From Sequoia sempervirens (Eukaryota; Streptophyta; Pinopsida; Cupressales; Cupressaceae): a stretch of 64,000 nt of DNA. The position numbers and the translations under genes are program-made. The notes beneath the pieces are model-generated. The model saw only the letters and a program-made list of their open reading frames with translations, was not told the origin of the DNA and searched no databases. The stretch is taken from positions 696,430,197 to 696,494,196 of the forward strand of contig VDFB02270651.1 in assembly GCA_007258455.2 (NCBI GenBank), written 5' to 3'. Shown piece after piece: positions 10,732 to 23,205 of the stretch (its first letter is position 1; every line of letters begins with the position of its first letter).

Positions 10732-12518
10732 TGTAATGCCCCGTCTTGTAACCTAAAGAATGTTGCATTGACTACGAAAGTGTAATAAATTTTTTTTTTT
10801 AAGTGTAAATATTAACTTTATTAATTGCAAACATTCCCTAAGTAACACAATGACACACTACTTGAAAATCCCATAGATGACAATAGTATTTAACATAGAA
10901 TTTATATAAATTCACATAAACTTAAAAGCATACATTGATTAACATTTAAATTACATCATTGAAGGTATAATGTACATAAAAGATTATTTTATACATGTTG
11001 CATTTGAAATAACATTACAATACTCATTTTCCAAATGAGGTAGATCAAATAAAAGTTTACAATTACATATTACAAATGTTCACCTCATTAACAATTGAGG
11101 AGTGATACAAATATAAAGTTACCACTGATACAAATAAGAAAGTACATTTATCCACATACGAGCTCTCCATCCAAGAAGTACTCGTTGTCATGATCAAGAA
11201 CTGGGGACCTAATGGAGTAAGTTGCACGTTCCATCCAACCATGTGGTACCCGTAGGTACACCCCCCGTGCTAGGAGATAGTAAAAAGGTTCCCTAAACAT
11301 AACCTTCAAACCCTAGACACAAGCAAAACCATAGACAAAATTGTACAAGTACAAACTTTAGTTATTGGTTACATTGCTTCTAGAACAGAATGATCAAGTA
11401 TACTAAGTTCACAAGGTCATTGTTATTATAGGTGGAGTGTCATCACAATGTTGCATAGGTTTCCCTAATGTTTCTTCCTAGGTTTCGGCCCCCATCTTGG
11501 GTTACCCTAGTAACCTCTTACGAAACCCAACCCCACATGCAATCTGTTGCAGTATCGAATATCTTTTAAAATAACAAGATATCAACTTTTCCATTCCAGG
11601 CCTTCTCGACTCATTCCCAAGACTAAACTAGCTCTTGATTCTATGAATGAGGCTTATTAATCTAGTTAAATATTTTAGACTACCTAATGTGTAGATTTAA
11701 TTTTCACTGACTTACTAACTCTACATGAGTTACCCTGGCACCACTTTGTGTGTCGGCCCTCATAAAGAGCCACTCCCCTAAGAATAACACAAGGAGACTA
11801 AGTTCACTAAATAAGGTAAGCAAAGTGCACATAAATCAACATCTAATACCAATCATATCACATACAACATCACAACCTATTTATAGGATCAGGTGTCTTA
11901 AAAAAAAAAAAACCATGTGCACTACCCTAGTTAACTCAAAAGATTGTGTTTAAACAATTAACAACTCCCCACAAAATAAACTTATCTAGAAGTCTTACTA
12001 ACTCGATTGATTCAAATTGCCCAAATAATGTAATCAGAAAAGAATGCAACTTTAAAAAAAAAAAAAATTGGACAAATATAATTTCTATCGTTTGGATATC
12101 CTAAATCCAAATAATTCCATAACATAATATTGAAAATCAATTGTCTTAGATTTAATCTCATTTTTAAATAATAAGGAAATCTAAAACTATTTGTTTATTT
12201 CTAATTTTTGAAATTTCACCTTATAATAAAAAACAATTTTCTTTAATTTAATATATTTCATTATAAATCAAATTCTAATTCATACACTTTTCAAATTTAT
12301 AATAATAAATTAATCATTTAAATATTCATATTCAAATAAATATTTTATTTAAATATATATAACATATATATAATATATTATAAATTATTATAATAATATA
12401 TATTATATATAATATATTATAAATATATTATACATAAAATATATATTATAATATATTATATAAAATAAATATTATATAATTTTAAATTTTAAATCACATT
12501 TCCATATATAAAAAAAAC

Positions 12519-12568
12519 GCAGCAACAATTGTGCAGCAACAGTTGCGCAGCAACAGTTGCGCAGCAAC
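12519..12568. repeat. 14-bp tandem repeat, about 3.5 copies
   Basis: GCAGCAACAATTGT, GCAGCAACAGTTGC, GCAGCAACAGTTGC, GCAGCAACC. Each unit carries the near-palindrome GCAACAGTTGC. It lies in a GC-richer island inside the otherwise AT-rich LTR. Confidence 0.9.
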
Positions 12569-14372
12569 CTTGTGAGGGGTTGGGCTACTACGCAACCTTC
12601 CCCACAGGGCCATAGGCTGTGTGCAGTGCTAGGCGCTGCCCACAATCTGCATCCCTTGTGGGGCGGTTGTGGTAGCCCCAACCCCCACACTATTAAACAA
12701 TTTAATTTTTTTTTTCCTGTATGAATTTCGCCGTATGGTGATTTCATCAAGAATTTTTAATATTTTTTTTTTTATAAAAAAGAAACTTTTCACAATTCAA
12801 TTTGTATCAATTTTCAACAGTGCATAAATTTATATAAATATAAAATTCTAAATTCTAAAGTAATTGTTGGACGAACATAAAATTAACAATTAAATATTTA
12901 CTACAGGTACATTTACCAGAGGTTTTGATTCTCACAATATTATCAAGATTTTTTATTTCCAAAATAGAGGGTTTCTTTTCAATCCAGATTTCCCAAAATG
13001 TTTTCTACAGGAAATAATTAAAAAGTTTATCTCATGAGTTTCCAATTTCCTCAAACTATTCAATGAGTTTTATTTACTAATATACTGAGGTTTCATCTGT
13101 TTTCTTTTGATAATCTTCTATTATTTAATGATTACCTTCAAAGTTGCTTTCTAATTTCATTATAAAATCTTTTTTTGGAATTTAACACAGAGAGGCAACA
13201 AGTTTTCTACAGAATTATTTTTCACAAAAATTACCGAGAAGTACAGAAGTCACAAACACAATAATTTTCCTCAGGCAATCTTTTAAATTCATAATTTAAC
13301 AAAACTTGCACAAAACTAATTCCTACACAGGCAATCTTTTCAAAGAAAATAAATTAAATAAATAGAGAAAAACCTATATTCCTATAGCTTGAAGAATTTG
13401 TCTGTTGAAGAGAAGCTTTTGTTGTTGCGAGCAACTTCCAAAGCTCTTTTCAAACCACCACTTTCCAGAAGAATGCAAATACTAAACAATTATCTATTTG
13501 AGGATCTCTTCCAAAATATAAAACAAAACCCAAAGGAAATCACAAATTAACACAATTTTTTCAGCAGAACTCTGTTCTTTCTCATTTCCCGTGAAGTGTT
13601 TTTCTTGTTTTCCCCAAATCTCATAATATCTTCTTCGAGAGAATTCTCAACAAGAAAATTGCAATAAATTTAACTAACACACATGGCAAAGAAGAAAAAT
13701 ATCTTCTAACCAACTCACATGTAATTCTTCCATCACTTATCAAGAATTTATTCCATTTAAAGAATTAAAGAATTCAAAAACTAATTTATTTTCTTTATTT
13801 TTATTCATATTTAAAATTTCATTCCCACAAAAGCATTTAAAGAATATTTAATCTATTCACTCAAATAAAAAGAAACTTTTAATTTATTTATTTATTTATT
13901 TAATAAAATAATTTTAATCTTAATGACTAAATTATTTTACCAATAAACTAATTTAATTAATTAATAAAATATGAAGCTTATTTTTTTTATTTAAAATTAA
14001 TTTAAATAAGCATTAAATTAAAGAGCATTAATCTAACACTAAATTCACAAAATAAACCTTATACAACAAATAATCAAAACATACCAGACGAGACAACTAA
14101 AGATATCAAACCTAAACTAATGACATACTATGGCTGGGTTTGAGACTAGACTAGGAAAAACCTCATTACTACCTCCCAATCAACATTATCGTTGAGTCTT
14201 GACACGCTTAGACCTATGAAACCAGGTGGAGTCAGTGTCATGTACCTGCAATCCTACAATCAAACAAATAACATACATATATATAATCCATGATTCAAAC
14301 ACACCGTGCAGAGAAAATCATGGAAATCACAGGGCACTCGCAAGCGAGTGATGCAACTCCATTCTCCACACC

Positions 14373-14377
14373 AATAC
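14373..14377. repeat. Target-site duplication AATAC, left copy
   Basis: CCAATAC|TATAG at the left edge and TTCACACA|AATAC at the right edge (33425-33429). The uninterrupted site CCAATACATATCACATC is kept in the other LTR near 38722. Confidence 0.95.
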
Positions 14378-15660
14378 TATAGACACATAAAATATACTGA
14401 TTGACATTGTGCATTTGATCCTGACTCACTAACATTATTTCTTTATGAATCATCCCTCGGTCTAACCATTTAATCAAATTCCCCTATCTAATTAAATTCA
14501 TCAATATTCGTCTCTTAATTAAATAAATCATTTTATCTAATTAAGTCAATCTCTTTTAATTAAATCAATCCATCTGATCTAATTATCCCTATTTAATTAA
14601 ATAATCAATTTATTTGATTAAATCTCTAAAATTTATCCATTAAATTAAATAAATTAAAACATTATTTAATTTAATCTAACACCATCTATTTTAATTAAAT
14701 AAATCAAAGTCATTATTTAATTAAATCTATTGTCATATTCCTCTCTTATTTGAATTAAAATAAATTCATAAATTTGAGTCAAATAGGTCACATCATCTAA
14801 CCTCTCTCATTAAACTAATTAACCCTTGATTAATTTAATCTCATCCCATGTCACATCCTCTAGATAATGCAAGTTGCACATGAAAATAGATTTAATTCAT
14901 TTATTAATTCTCTATTTTCCTCACAAGGCATCTTTTGGAATATTCTCTAAATTTGAATTCAAAAATTTCAAGTCAACATGTACATCCAACAAGGCAATAA
15001 ATTCATCTTACATGTCCTTTGCCTTGAGCCAAGTGGCATTTATTGCATTTTCCCTTCCCTCTTGCATGTCATTTCAACAAATTTGAATTTCAAAATATTA
15101 GCATTTATTGGCACAAACCCCAAATCTTGCACATCCATCATCCATTCATAGCTTGACAAGTGGCATCATATCATTGGATGAATGTTAGTCCCATATTGCT
15201 CAAATTTGGACATTCATCCATCTTGAAATTCTATAAATAAAGAACTCATGTCTTCATTTGATCATCCACAAACATTGCAAAGTTATGATGCTAAAATATT
15301 TAGCCATTTCCATCCATCATTGAATTCTTAGCTAGGCTTTTTACAGATTTGGCTTGGAGTTCTCACCTTTCATCGTAGTGGATCAATATCATCTTCAACA
15401 TATCAAGATTTCATCATAGGAATTGGGAAAGGGCCAATTTTCACATCAAATTGGCACCAATTCCCCCATGGGATCAGGAGTTTGCATATTTAATTTAGGA
15501 TTCAAGCTATTTCATTGTTTTTATTTGGTTCTTCATTGTTTTCTTTCCTATTTTGAGTTTGTAAATGGATTTTATGGGGAATCCTTGCTTTAGCTTGCAA
15601 TTCCTTGTTTAACTTGTTTACTCATGTTGTTTTGCAGGTACTAGGAAAAGGGTTCACACA
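14378..15660 (+). repeat. 5' LTR of the Tat element
   Basis: The 3' LTR begins TGTAGATACG; here the start is TATAGACACA, so the terminal TG has decayed to TA. It ends AAAGGGTTCACACA. TATAAATAAAGA near 15232 is a plausible promoter/polyadenylation region (not tested). ORF 14874-15086 has a twin in the other LTR at 32638-32850 and no family match. Confidence 0.95.
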
Positions 15661-15680
15661 TTTGGTGCTAGAAGGAGGGC
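15661..15680 (+). other. Candidate primer-binding site of the Tat element
   Basis: TTTGGTGCTAGAAGGAGGGC directly follows the 5' LTR end, where the primer site must be. I cannot assign the tRNA by eye. Confidence 0.55.
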
Positions 15681-18491
15681 TGGATATCATTATTTCTAAT
15701 CTTTTCTTGAAATTTCTGTGTTTTCATTCACACACAGAAAATTCCAATGCTGGGAGCTTAGTGTCACTATTTTGGCACCATGGGCTCTTCAGCGTCACTA
15801 TAGGGAACTGCTTAAAACACAAACTCCGTTGCTGGACTTGTCTCGCCAAAATTTTTGAATTTCAAACTCCATCACTGGACTCGCCGACCTACAGAAACTT
15901 TCAAAAAATATTAAAATCTGACGTTGGACGCAAATTGCGACACTGGGCAAAAATTGAGATGCAGTTGAGCTCTCTGTCCTGACACAAAGCATCGTTGATT
16001 GGTAAGTGGCACTGTGAGGGCACCGCTGAGAAGACAAACTGTGATGCCATTGTGAGTTGCGACACTAGGAGATAGTAAATAAGGGAAATTTTGATTTTAC
16101 ACGTGCTTTTGATTTATAATTAATTTATGTTTTGTTTTTTGGTTTTTAACTTCTGTATTTTCCAGAATCTGACTGGTTTTTTTTCTCACTTGTAGGTTGG
16201 AAATCGAAAACAAGGGAAGAAGGAGCATGATAATGGTATTTTGTCCAATCAAAGTGTTTATAAACACTTTAGTGTTTGTTTAACACTTTTTTAACAATTT
16301 TTTCTCTTCTTTCCTAGGACACTAATCTTCCTTTGGGTTTAAAAAAAAATCTTTTTGTTTATTTCTTGCAAAGGGGCTAAAATGAACCTTAGGATCACAA
16401 CTTACTAGATTTTTTTTCTTGGATTAACAAAATTGAACAAAATGTCTTACACTTGTGGTTTGGTACTCTAAAATGAACTCACATTTTGCTTTGGGGATTT
16501 AAAAAGAACAAGTGTAAACTTTGTTTTTGTGAGGGTTTACTTGAACTAAAGGCATTGAAAAAGGACGTATGCGCTTCTCTCGCGCTTTATAGCGATCTTG
16601 AGAATCAAAAGGCCTTTTTCGTGACTTTGGGTTGAGACAAAGAAATCACCTCCACACTTCGATTTGGGTTTAAAATTGAACAACATTTTGTGCGAGTGTG
16701 AGTGGAGGCATTGTTGCATATATTCTCTCTCCTTGTTGCCAACAAGGATTGATCGAGTTACAAATATTGTTCTTCATTCACTTTTGTTTATCCTAGATGG
16801 CCCGCCTTGGGGAAAAAGTACTCACCCAAGGGAATGGCTCAACCGGTAACACTCTAAAGCCAAGAGTATTTCCAATCAGGATATAAATGTGGATATTGGA
16901 AGAAACGCCAATATCACGCTTGATTCTAACAAGATGGATCTAAAAGGGGACTCTTGTCGTATGGGTCAATCTCCACGAACGGAAAGTCTTACTAGAACCC
17001 ATGTGCTAGAATTTTCCAAAATCCTTTAATTTATTTGTTGGTGCAAGAACGGTCGTTCTCAAGCCACCCCACACTTTACGGTCTTCTAGTAGAAATGGAA
17101 AACATGCCATGGGAGTTTCATGGGTGTTGATGCTTGGCTACCCCATATAAGTGAGTGTCATGGAGAGCCAGTGGGGTCAAGCATCTAACCATTCGCTAGA
17201 GATAAGTGTAGCTAGACTTGTCCAAGTGGGAATCCAACAAATATTGTCTTACACATCCATAGGATTGTACTTATTCTTGGGTTACAAAATGCATTGCTTG
17301 ATTGAAAACATTATGGAAACAAACACTTGAACCTCATCCAAATTTCAAACCCTTTTGAGGACAAATACAATTGACTCAATCCATATGTTATTGCTTGCCC
17401 TTGGGATTCACATCCTTAGAGGTTTCTAAACATTGGATTATATCTCAATTTGTCTCCTTAAGTAAACAATAGGAAAACCCTTGCCTTAAGTTCATTGAAA
17501 TTCCACATAACATATCTTGTCGGGTTTGAAGAAATTAAGACATTGGACATCTTAGTTTGAAAACCTAATCAAAGAAAGTGTTTTTGGTAAAATAAAGACA
17601 TTAAGCAAAGCTAAGCAAAATGAACTTTCATATGTGTTGAAGACTCATAACCTCAAAAGCAAAAAAATCATTGGTTGGAAATTTGAAAATGAATGTTCAA
17701 ATGAAATCATTCTTTGGTTACAAAGGTCTTTAGGAAGCATGTGCATGCTCTTCAATACCTAGGTCTAGGCAAACAAAGTGTACCTTTTTTAGGTTAATCT
17801 TAGGATCAAAACATATCAAAATCTTTTTCATCCATCCTCCAAAACATCAAAACAACATCATCTCACAAATCACCTTTTGGAAAATCTTGAAATCATCCTT
17901 AATACTAGGCTTTGTGGCAAAATCAAAATCATTGAAATCATTAAGACTAAATCCTTGAAAACATTATCAAAATCACCTTTGGCTAGGTATGTGTAGATGC
18001 ATCCTTTTGCATATGCTTAGTCAAAGTTATCCAAATCATCTTGTCTAGCTTAGTATATGTTGATGAATCCTTCTTCATATACTTAGTGAAATGATTATCT
18101 TGTTTGAATAGGTGTGGGTAGATGCATCCTTCTCCTCACACATATTCAAATCATCATCCTTCGAAAAAAGTTATCCCTTAGATCATCATCCAACATCTTA
18201 GGGTCCTTTGATCAAAAATCCAAATCAAAAGCAAATCAAAATCAAGGACAAAATGCCAAAACCAAAAACAAATCAAAACCAAAATCTGAAAAGCCTAAAA
18301 GCCTAGTATCTCGTTCAAGATTTATAAAAAGCCAAAGAAATCCATATCATCCATCCCTAACATCATCATCATCTCATCACCTTTGATCCTCAAGGCATCC
18401 TAAAACTTTCTACTTTGGGGCATAAAATAAAGATCGATCCAAAGAATCAAGATATTCATTTCCCATATTCTCGAAGATTGATCCTTGTTTT
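15681..18491 (+). other. Long 5' leader of the Tat element
   Basis: No conserved protein domain seen. A CpG-richer block at 15740-16080 carries recurring words such as GCGTCACT, CCGTTGC and CGACACT. ORF 15605-15982 crosses the LTR border and is not convincing. From about 17800 the sequence holds repeated TAGTATATGTTGATG/GGTAGATGCATCCTTC-like phrases. A 90-codon Lys/Ser-rich ORF at 18114-18386 precedes gag but has no recognisable family. Confidence 0.6.
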
Positions 18492-21101
18492 ATGGTTCTA
18501 ACTAGATCTCAATACAAGAAGAGTATGGAAGCCAACAAAGAAACACCCACTTCAAGCGATCTTAGCCAAACAAATGCAGAAATGAATCCCACCGAATCAA
18601 GTAATCTGTTCACCCTCTCATCATCGCAAAATCTGCAAGAAGAAAACCAAGGAGAGGACCTTACTTTTGGAATGTCTTGCGAGGAAATGACTAAAATGCT
18701 CCAAAATTCGGACAACCATAGAATCATCAACATCATGATGAGGCTCAACCCTTCGTTATGCATGCTTGAGCTAGCAAAACAAGGGGCCAAGTTACCTTCG
18801 GATTTTGATGTGAGTACCATAGTAGAGGCATCTTTTCCACCAATCTCATCCACCATCCCCATTTCATCTATACCTCCATCTCAAAACATCACGCAAAACA
18901 TTTTTCAAATCACATCGCTAGCTCAAACCCAACCCAATGTTAACAAGGGAAATACATTTCTCAATGCTCTTCAAGCACATCCCCTTGTTAATAATCAAAA
19001 TTTGGATGCAAACACCACCTTAAAAAAAAACATACCCCAAAACCCATTACACAAAAATGTTCCTCTCACATTCCATCATGATCCATCATCATCATTTTTT
19101 CACACAACACCTCAAACACCTCTTCTCACATATTCACAAGAAGAGGGAGATTTGTTCGGACCAAGGGGCGTATTCGACACCACGACATTCTCACAACAAC
19201 TCACACTCCTTACATTTCCACCTCTCCCACCATTTCCATCATCATTCGCACCACTCCTTGGCTTAGGGCTTCCCCCTCTACTAAGTATCAATCAAACCAC
19301 TATCCCAAATATCAATCAAAGCACTATGCCAAATGCTCAAAACTTTTCGTTGATATCGAAACAACAAATGACAAACACACAAGCAATTGCAACATCATCA
19401 AACACCCCCTTAACATCACAAAGAATGGTCTCTCAACCATCCATCATGCAAAACATCAACACCACCTCCACAAATACCATTCCAAATCCACCACCACCTC
19501 CACCACCACCAACTTTCACCACATCAAGCCAATACGACGCAACATTGCAAGCTTCTTTCCAAAGAGGATACCAACAAGTTCAAAAACAAAAAGCCAAACA
19601 ATTAGCTGCTCAACAAGCTACTCAAGCTACCCAAGCTGCCCAAGCTGCCTTACAAGCGCAACAAGCCCAAGCGTTATTGCAACAACAACAAGTCGCTCAA
19701 GCTGCACAAGCATTGCAAGCACAAAGGGCCGCTCAAGTACAACTCCTATTGTAGTAACAAGCAATACAAGCGCAAGCTCAAGTACAAGCTCAAGCACAAA
19801 CTCAATATCAAGCATAGCAAGCTCAATATCAAGCACAACTTCTTGCACAAAGACAAGTAGCGCAATTGTAGGCATATCAGCAAGCATTAAAGCAATACCA
19901 AGAGTAGCAAGAAGTGGCAAAATTGGTAGCCCAACAACAAGCGTTGTTTGAACAGTAGCAAGCACAACAACATGCATTGTTGGAACAGCAACAAGCACAA
20001 CAACAAGCACAAATCTTAGTGCAACAACAAGATCAACAACAAGCATTGTTCATACAAAAGCAGTTGGAAGCCTACCTCACTCACTAAAACATACATATAC
20101 CATCAAACAACGCACCAACCAACCCACCCATCCAACCCACTATTGAAACACCCCAAAACACTTTCATCCCACCCCCTGATCCCCAAAATGATGTGACAAC
20201 ACAACTCAGGTTGCTCTCGCAACAAGTGTTCAACCTTCAATCAGGGCGAACAACCAGAACACCAAGCAACTTGTGTCCCTATCCATTCGATAGGAGCTTG
20301 ATAATGAAACCATTCCCCAAGGGATTTGAAATCCCCAAATTTGAAAAATATTGAGGGATGGGAAACCCTGAAGATCACATCAAGGAATTCTAGGTTCATT
20401 GCATGGAAGTCCCATACGACGATACGTATATGATGCGGCTATTTCCTAGGAGCTTGGCAGGCCATGCTATAGAATGGTTCTCTCGCTTACCTTTAGGCAT
20501 TAGAACATTCCAAGAAATTAGGGATGCATTCATAAAAAATTATGAATGCAACATTGCAATGGATGTTAGTCTTGAAGAACTCTACGCTCTAAAACAAGAA
20601 AAGGGTGAGTCATTCGCCTCATTCTTGCAACAATGGCGATCCAAGGCCAATCGGAGCAAGTGGAACATGCTAGAAGAACAACAAGTTTGCACCATCATAA
20701 CCAACCTTGAAGGTTAGTTGTCATTTCATCTCAAGGATCAGGGTATCACCACATATGATTAGTTGATCCCCAAGGCACTTAGCATCGAAAGAGCCCTTGT
20801 GACTCAACCTGCGGAATCAACATCATACCATGAATAGCAAAATAACTGCCCACCATCAAATTACAATGATAAACCTCGCACATGGGCAAGGAACAAAAAT
20901 GTTACTAATGATGGTGTCATCGATGCCAAGGTGGTCATTAGTGCCCCACGCCAACATACACCCACACCACAAATCCAAATTCAACACCATAACCACCATC
21001 ACACAACACACCAACCCAACAACAATCCAACCATCAATAATCTCAATGACCAAAGAGGACCACCACAACGCAAAAGTTATCCAAAATGAAAATACACCAT
21101 T
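18492..21101 (+). pseudogene. gag: Tat element gag (decayed)
   Basis: Structural capsid-like protein of the element's particle. The first 420 codons are open (18492-19754). The frame then continues past five TAG codons (19752, 19815, 19869, 19905, 19956) and a TAA at 20085, all in one phase with the capsid part at 20403-20717 and with the protease ORF at 21102. The N-terminus is Asn/Thr/Ser/Pro-rich with an 11-Pro run near residue 335, then a Gln/Ala repeat of roughly 170 codons. The capsid domain is recognised by LFPRSLAGHAIEWFSRLP and an LRQ-like EELYALKQEKGESFASFLQQW. The TAGs in the Gln run look like former CAG. Start chosen as the first ATG of the long frame (MVLTRSQYKKS). Confidence 0.85.
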
Positions 21102-22382
21102 TTGGGGGAACCCCTTGAAGACATAATGAAAAAGTTGATTGACGAAAAACTCATCAAACCTCCTACATTTGAGAATTACCAAGAACCTAATGTCAAACCT
21201 CCTTGGTATAACGAGAATCAACTTTACGAATTTCATAAAATCAAAGGCCATACCACAAACAGCTGCATGAGACTCAAAAACATCATCCAAGATCTCATCG
21301 ATAAGAAAATCATAAACATGGAACAACCTACGGGAAATCAGGATCTTAAGATATATATGAATCTGATGCCAAATCATGGTAACAAAGGCAATAAAAATGA
21401 CAAAGGGAAGGGCAGTGTAAATCATGTATATGAAACAGTCGTTGCCTCCCTAAAGGAATACTGCATGGTCATCACCATCAAGGGCGCCCATGCTGAAGAT
21501 TGTGGAGTCACCACAAGAGGTGACAAAGTCACCATTATAGGATCATCCCAATCAAATAGAGTCCCTTCATCTAGATCTGTTCCGCATGGCTACAATGTTG
21601 TAGATCAACTTAAGAGAATGCCAATGCAAATCTCCATCATGGAGTTGCTAAAAATATCATCCGCCCATAGGAAGATTCTTGAAGAAGCATTAGCCTCATC
21701 CACTGTCCCCACAGATCTCGATGTAGAGCAATTCCAAGCTATGATCAGAAATATCATAACGCCTAACCTCCTTACATTTTCTGACCAAGAGCTTCCTGCC
21801 CAACCATCTCACAACCGTGCACTTCACTTGGAAGCCATTGTACACAAGAGCAAAATCAAAAGGGTCTTGGTGGATGGAGGTGCAGGTTTGAACATATGTT
21901 CCTTAAGTCTCATCAAGCAGTTGAAAATATCAGAAGATTCCATCGACAAAGGAAATGGCATCACAATAATAGCATATGATGACCAAGAAAGAGTGTCTCA
22001 AGGCACGATTAAACTCCCTATTCAAGTAGGGCTAACTCCCATGGAAACCACTTGTCAGGTCTTGGACCTTGACTTGCCATACAATATCCTCCTAGGACAC
22101 CCATGGATCCATGTGATGAAAGTTGTAGCATCAACCTTTCACCAATGTGTGAAATTTACACATAATGGACAAGAGGTTACCATCCATGGAGATCCTAAAC
22201 CTTTCTCATATTGCAAAAATCTTGAAGCAAAGTATTACAAAATCCCCCAAGTACCAAAAAATGATGAGGGCCCATCAACACCATATATCAACCCCACCAC
22301 TCTCACGTCCACTTCTATGATAGAGACACCCACCACTCCTGCCATCCCCACCATCTCTGACATCAAGCTCATCATCTCCTAG
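21102..22382 (+). pseudogene. pro: Tat element gag C-terminus and aspartic protease
   Basis: Same phase as gag, so gag and protease form one polyprotein. Residues 42-55 hold a damaged knuckle-like motif YEFHKIKGHTTNSC, in which the first position, normally Cys in this group, is Tyr. The retropepsin active site is D258-G-G-A-G262 after KRVLV, followed by the expected ILLGHPWIH flap-side motif. The frame is open for 426 codons and closes at TAG 22380, just before a one-base phase change into the next segment. The protease core looks intact; processing of the whole polyprotein is not possible because of the upstream stops. Confidence 0.85.
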
Positions 22383-22425
22383 ATCACGGGGACGTCCACA
22401 AGAAAACCAAGCTTCCACATCACAA

Positions 22426-23205
22426 ATGTTTCCTAAAGACTATCATGGATTCACAAGATGGGGAGACCTTGGCCAAGAGGTTATTGAAGTAGATCCATCA
22501 CACATGCTATATCAAGATGAAAGACCAACACCTAAATTATCAATGGATGAGACAAATAAGGGCCTACAAATGATGCTTGCAATGGGCTATGACAGAAATC
22601 AAAGACTGGGACAAAATGACAATGGGCTCATAATACCTATCATACCAGAGACACGACTGATAACAAATCTTTGCCTTGGATGTACCCCTCTGAGTATAAC
22701 CATACGTGGCCGAAGTCCTCTGGTTAGAACGGTTAATATCTCTCCTCATCCAATAATAGCAGAAGTACACTCACCAATATCCACAGGTAGAGACATATAT
22801 AACTTTATAACTGAGGCCTATATTAGTAGCGATGATGAAGATACCATGACCAATCTACCTAGGTTATTTGAGGACACCACCCTATACATGATTAGTACCC
22901 TATCCTTCAAACCAGACCATAAAAATCATGAGATCCATTTAGTGTACCCCCAACTGATCGACTATGACCAACAAGGACCACCGGTTCTTGATACATTCGA
23001 AAATGATGAGGTGCTCTCAGAATTCATGGGATTACAGAACAACATTCCAGAAAGGGATCACAAAGCAGGTTTTATAATGGAGTTGGACACACATGCCTGT
23101 TATGGGGAAATGATTGAATCCTTCAGTCGCAAAAGTGAGAAACTAAGAATCATATCTAAGTCCTTGAGTGAAAACCACACTGTGGCACTCTCTGACAAAA
23201 AATAG
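22426..23205 (+). pseudogene. Tat element pol linker with G-patch-like motif
   Basis: 259 open codons between protease and reverse transcriptase. Residues 46-70 read GLQMMLAMGYDRNQRLGQND.., resembling the G-patch consensus (Gly, aromatic, Gly, then GLG) with some Gly replaced. G-patch modules are known between protease and RT in some retroelements and may bind RNA. The rest (HPIIAEVHSP, acidic clusters) matches no domain I know. The phase differs by one base from the upstream frame, so a frameshift lies between 22382 and 22426. Its last codons hold the first of two close GTGAAAACC hairpins. Confidence 0.6.

Larger units (their letters stand above)
10732..14377 (-). repeat. 3' LTR of chromovirus 1, first part
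   Basis: Together with 33430-33686 this forms an LTR of about 3.9 kb, split by the Tat insertion. Its left 95 bp (to 10826) and its last part (14264-14377 plus 33430-33686) match the 464-bp LTR at 38521-38984. The middle, about 3.4 kb, is missing from that copy. Its relation to the LTR at 3533-6830 shows the long form is ancestral. ORFs at 11750-11953 and 12472-12750 have no family match and are LTR frames. Confidence 0.85.

Noticed and set aside
12472..12750. 92-codon minus-strand ORF in the GC island
   Set aside because: Contains the 14-bp repeat translation and no domain; part of the chromovirus LTR.
14874..15086. 70-codon ORF repeated at 32638-32850
   Set aside because: LTR pair of the Tat element; no domain.
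15740..16080. Possible homology between the CpG-rich leader block and 31240-31560
   Set aside because: They share short words (GCGTCA, CCGTTGC) but I could not align them over more than about 10 bp in either orientation.
19627..20046. 139-codon minus-strand ORF rich in Val/Leu, superficially membrane-like
   Set aside because: Complement of the Gln/Ala-rich gag tract: CAA and CAG read as TTG and CTG.
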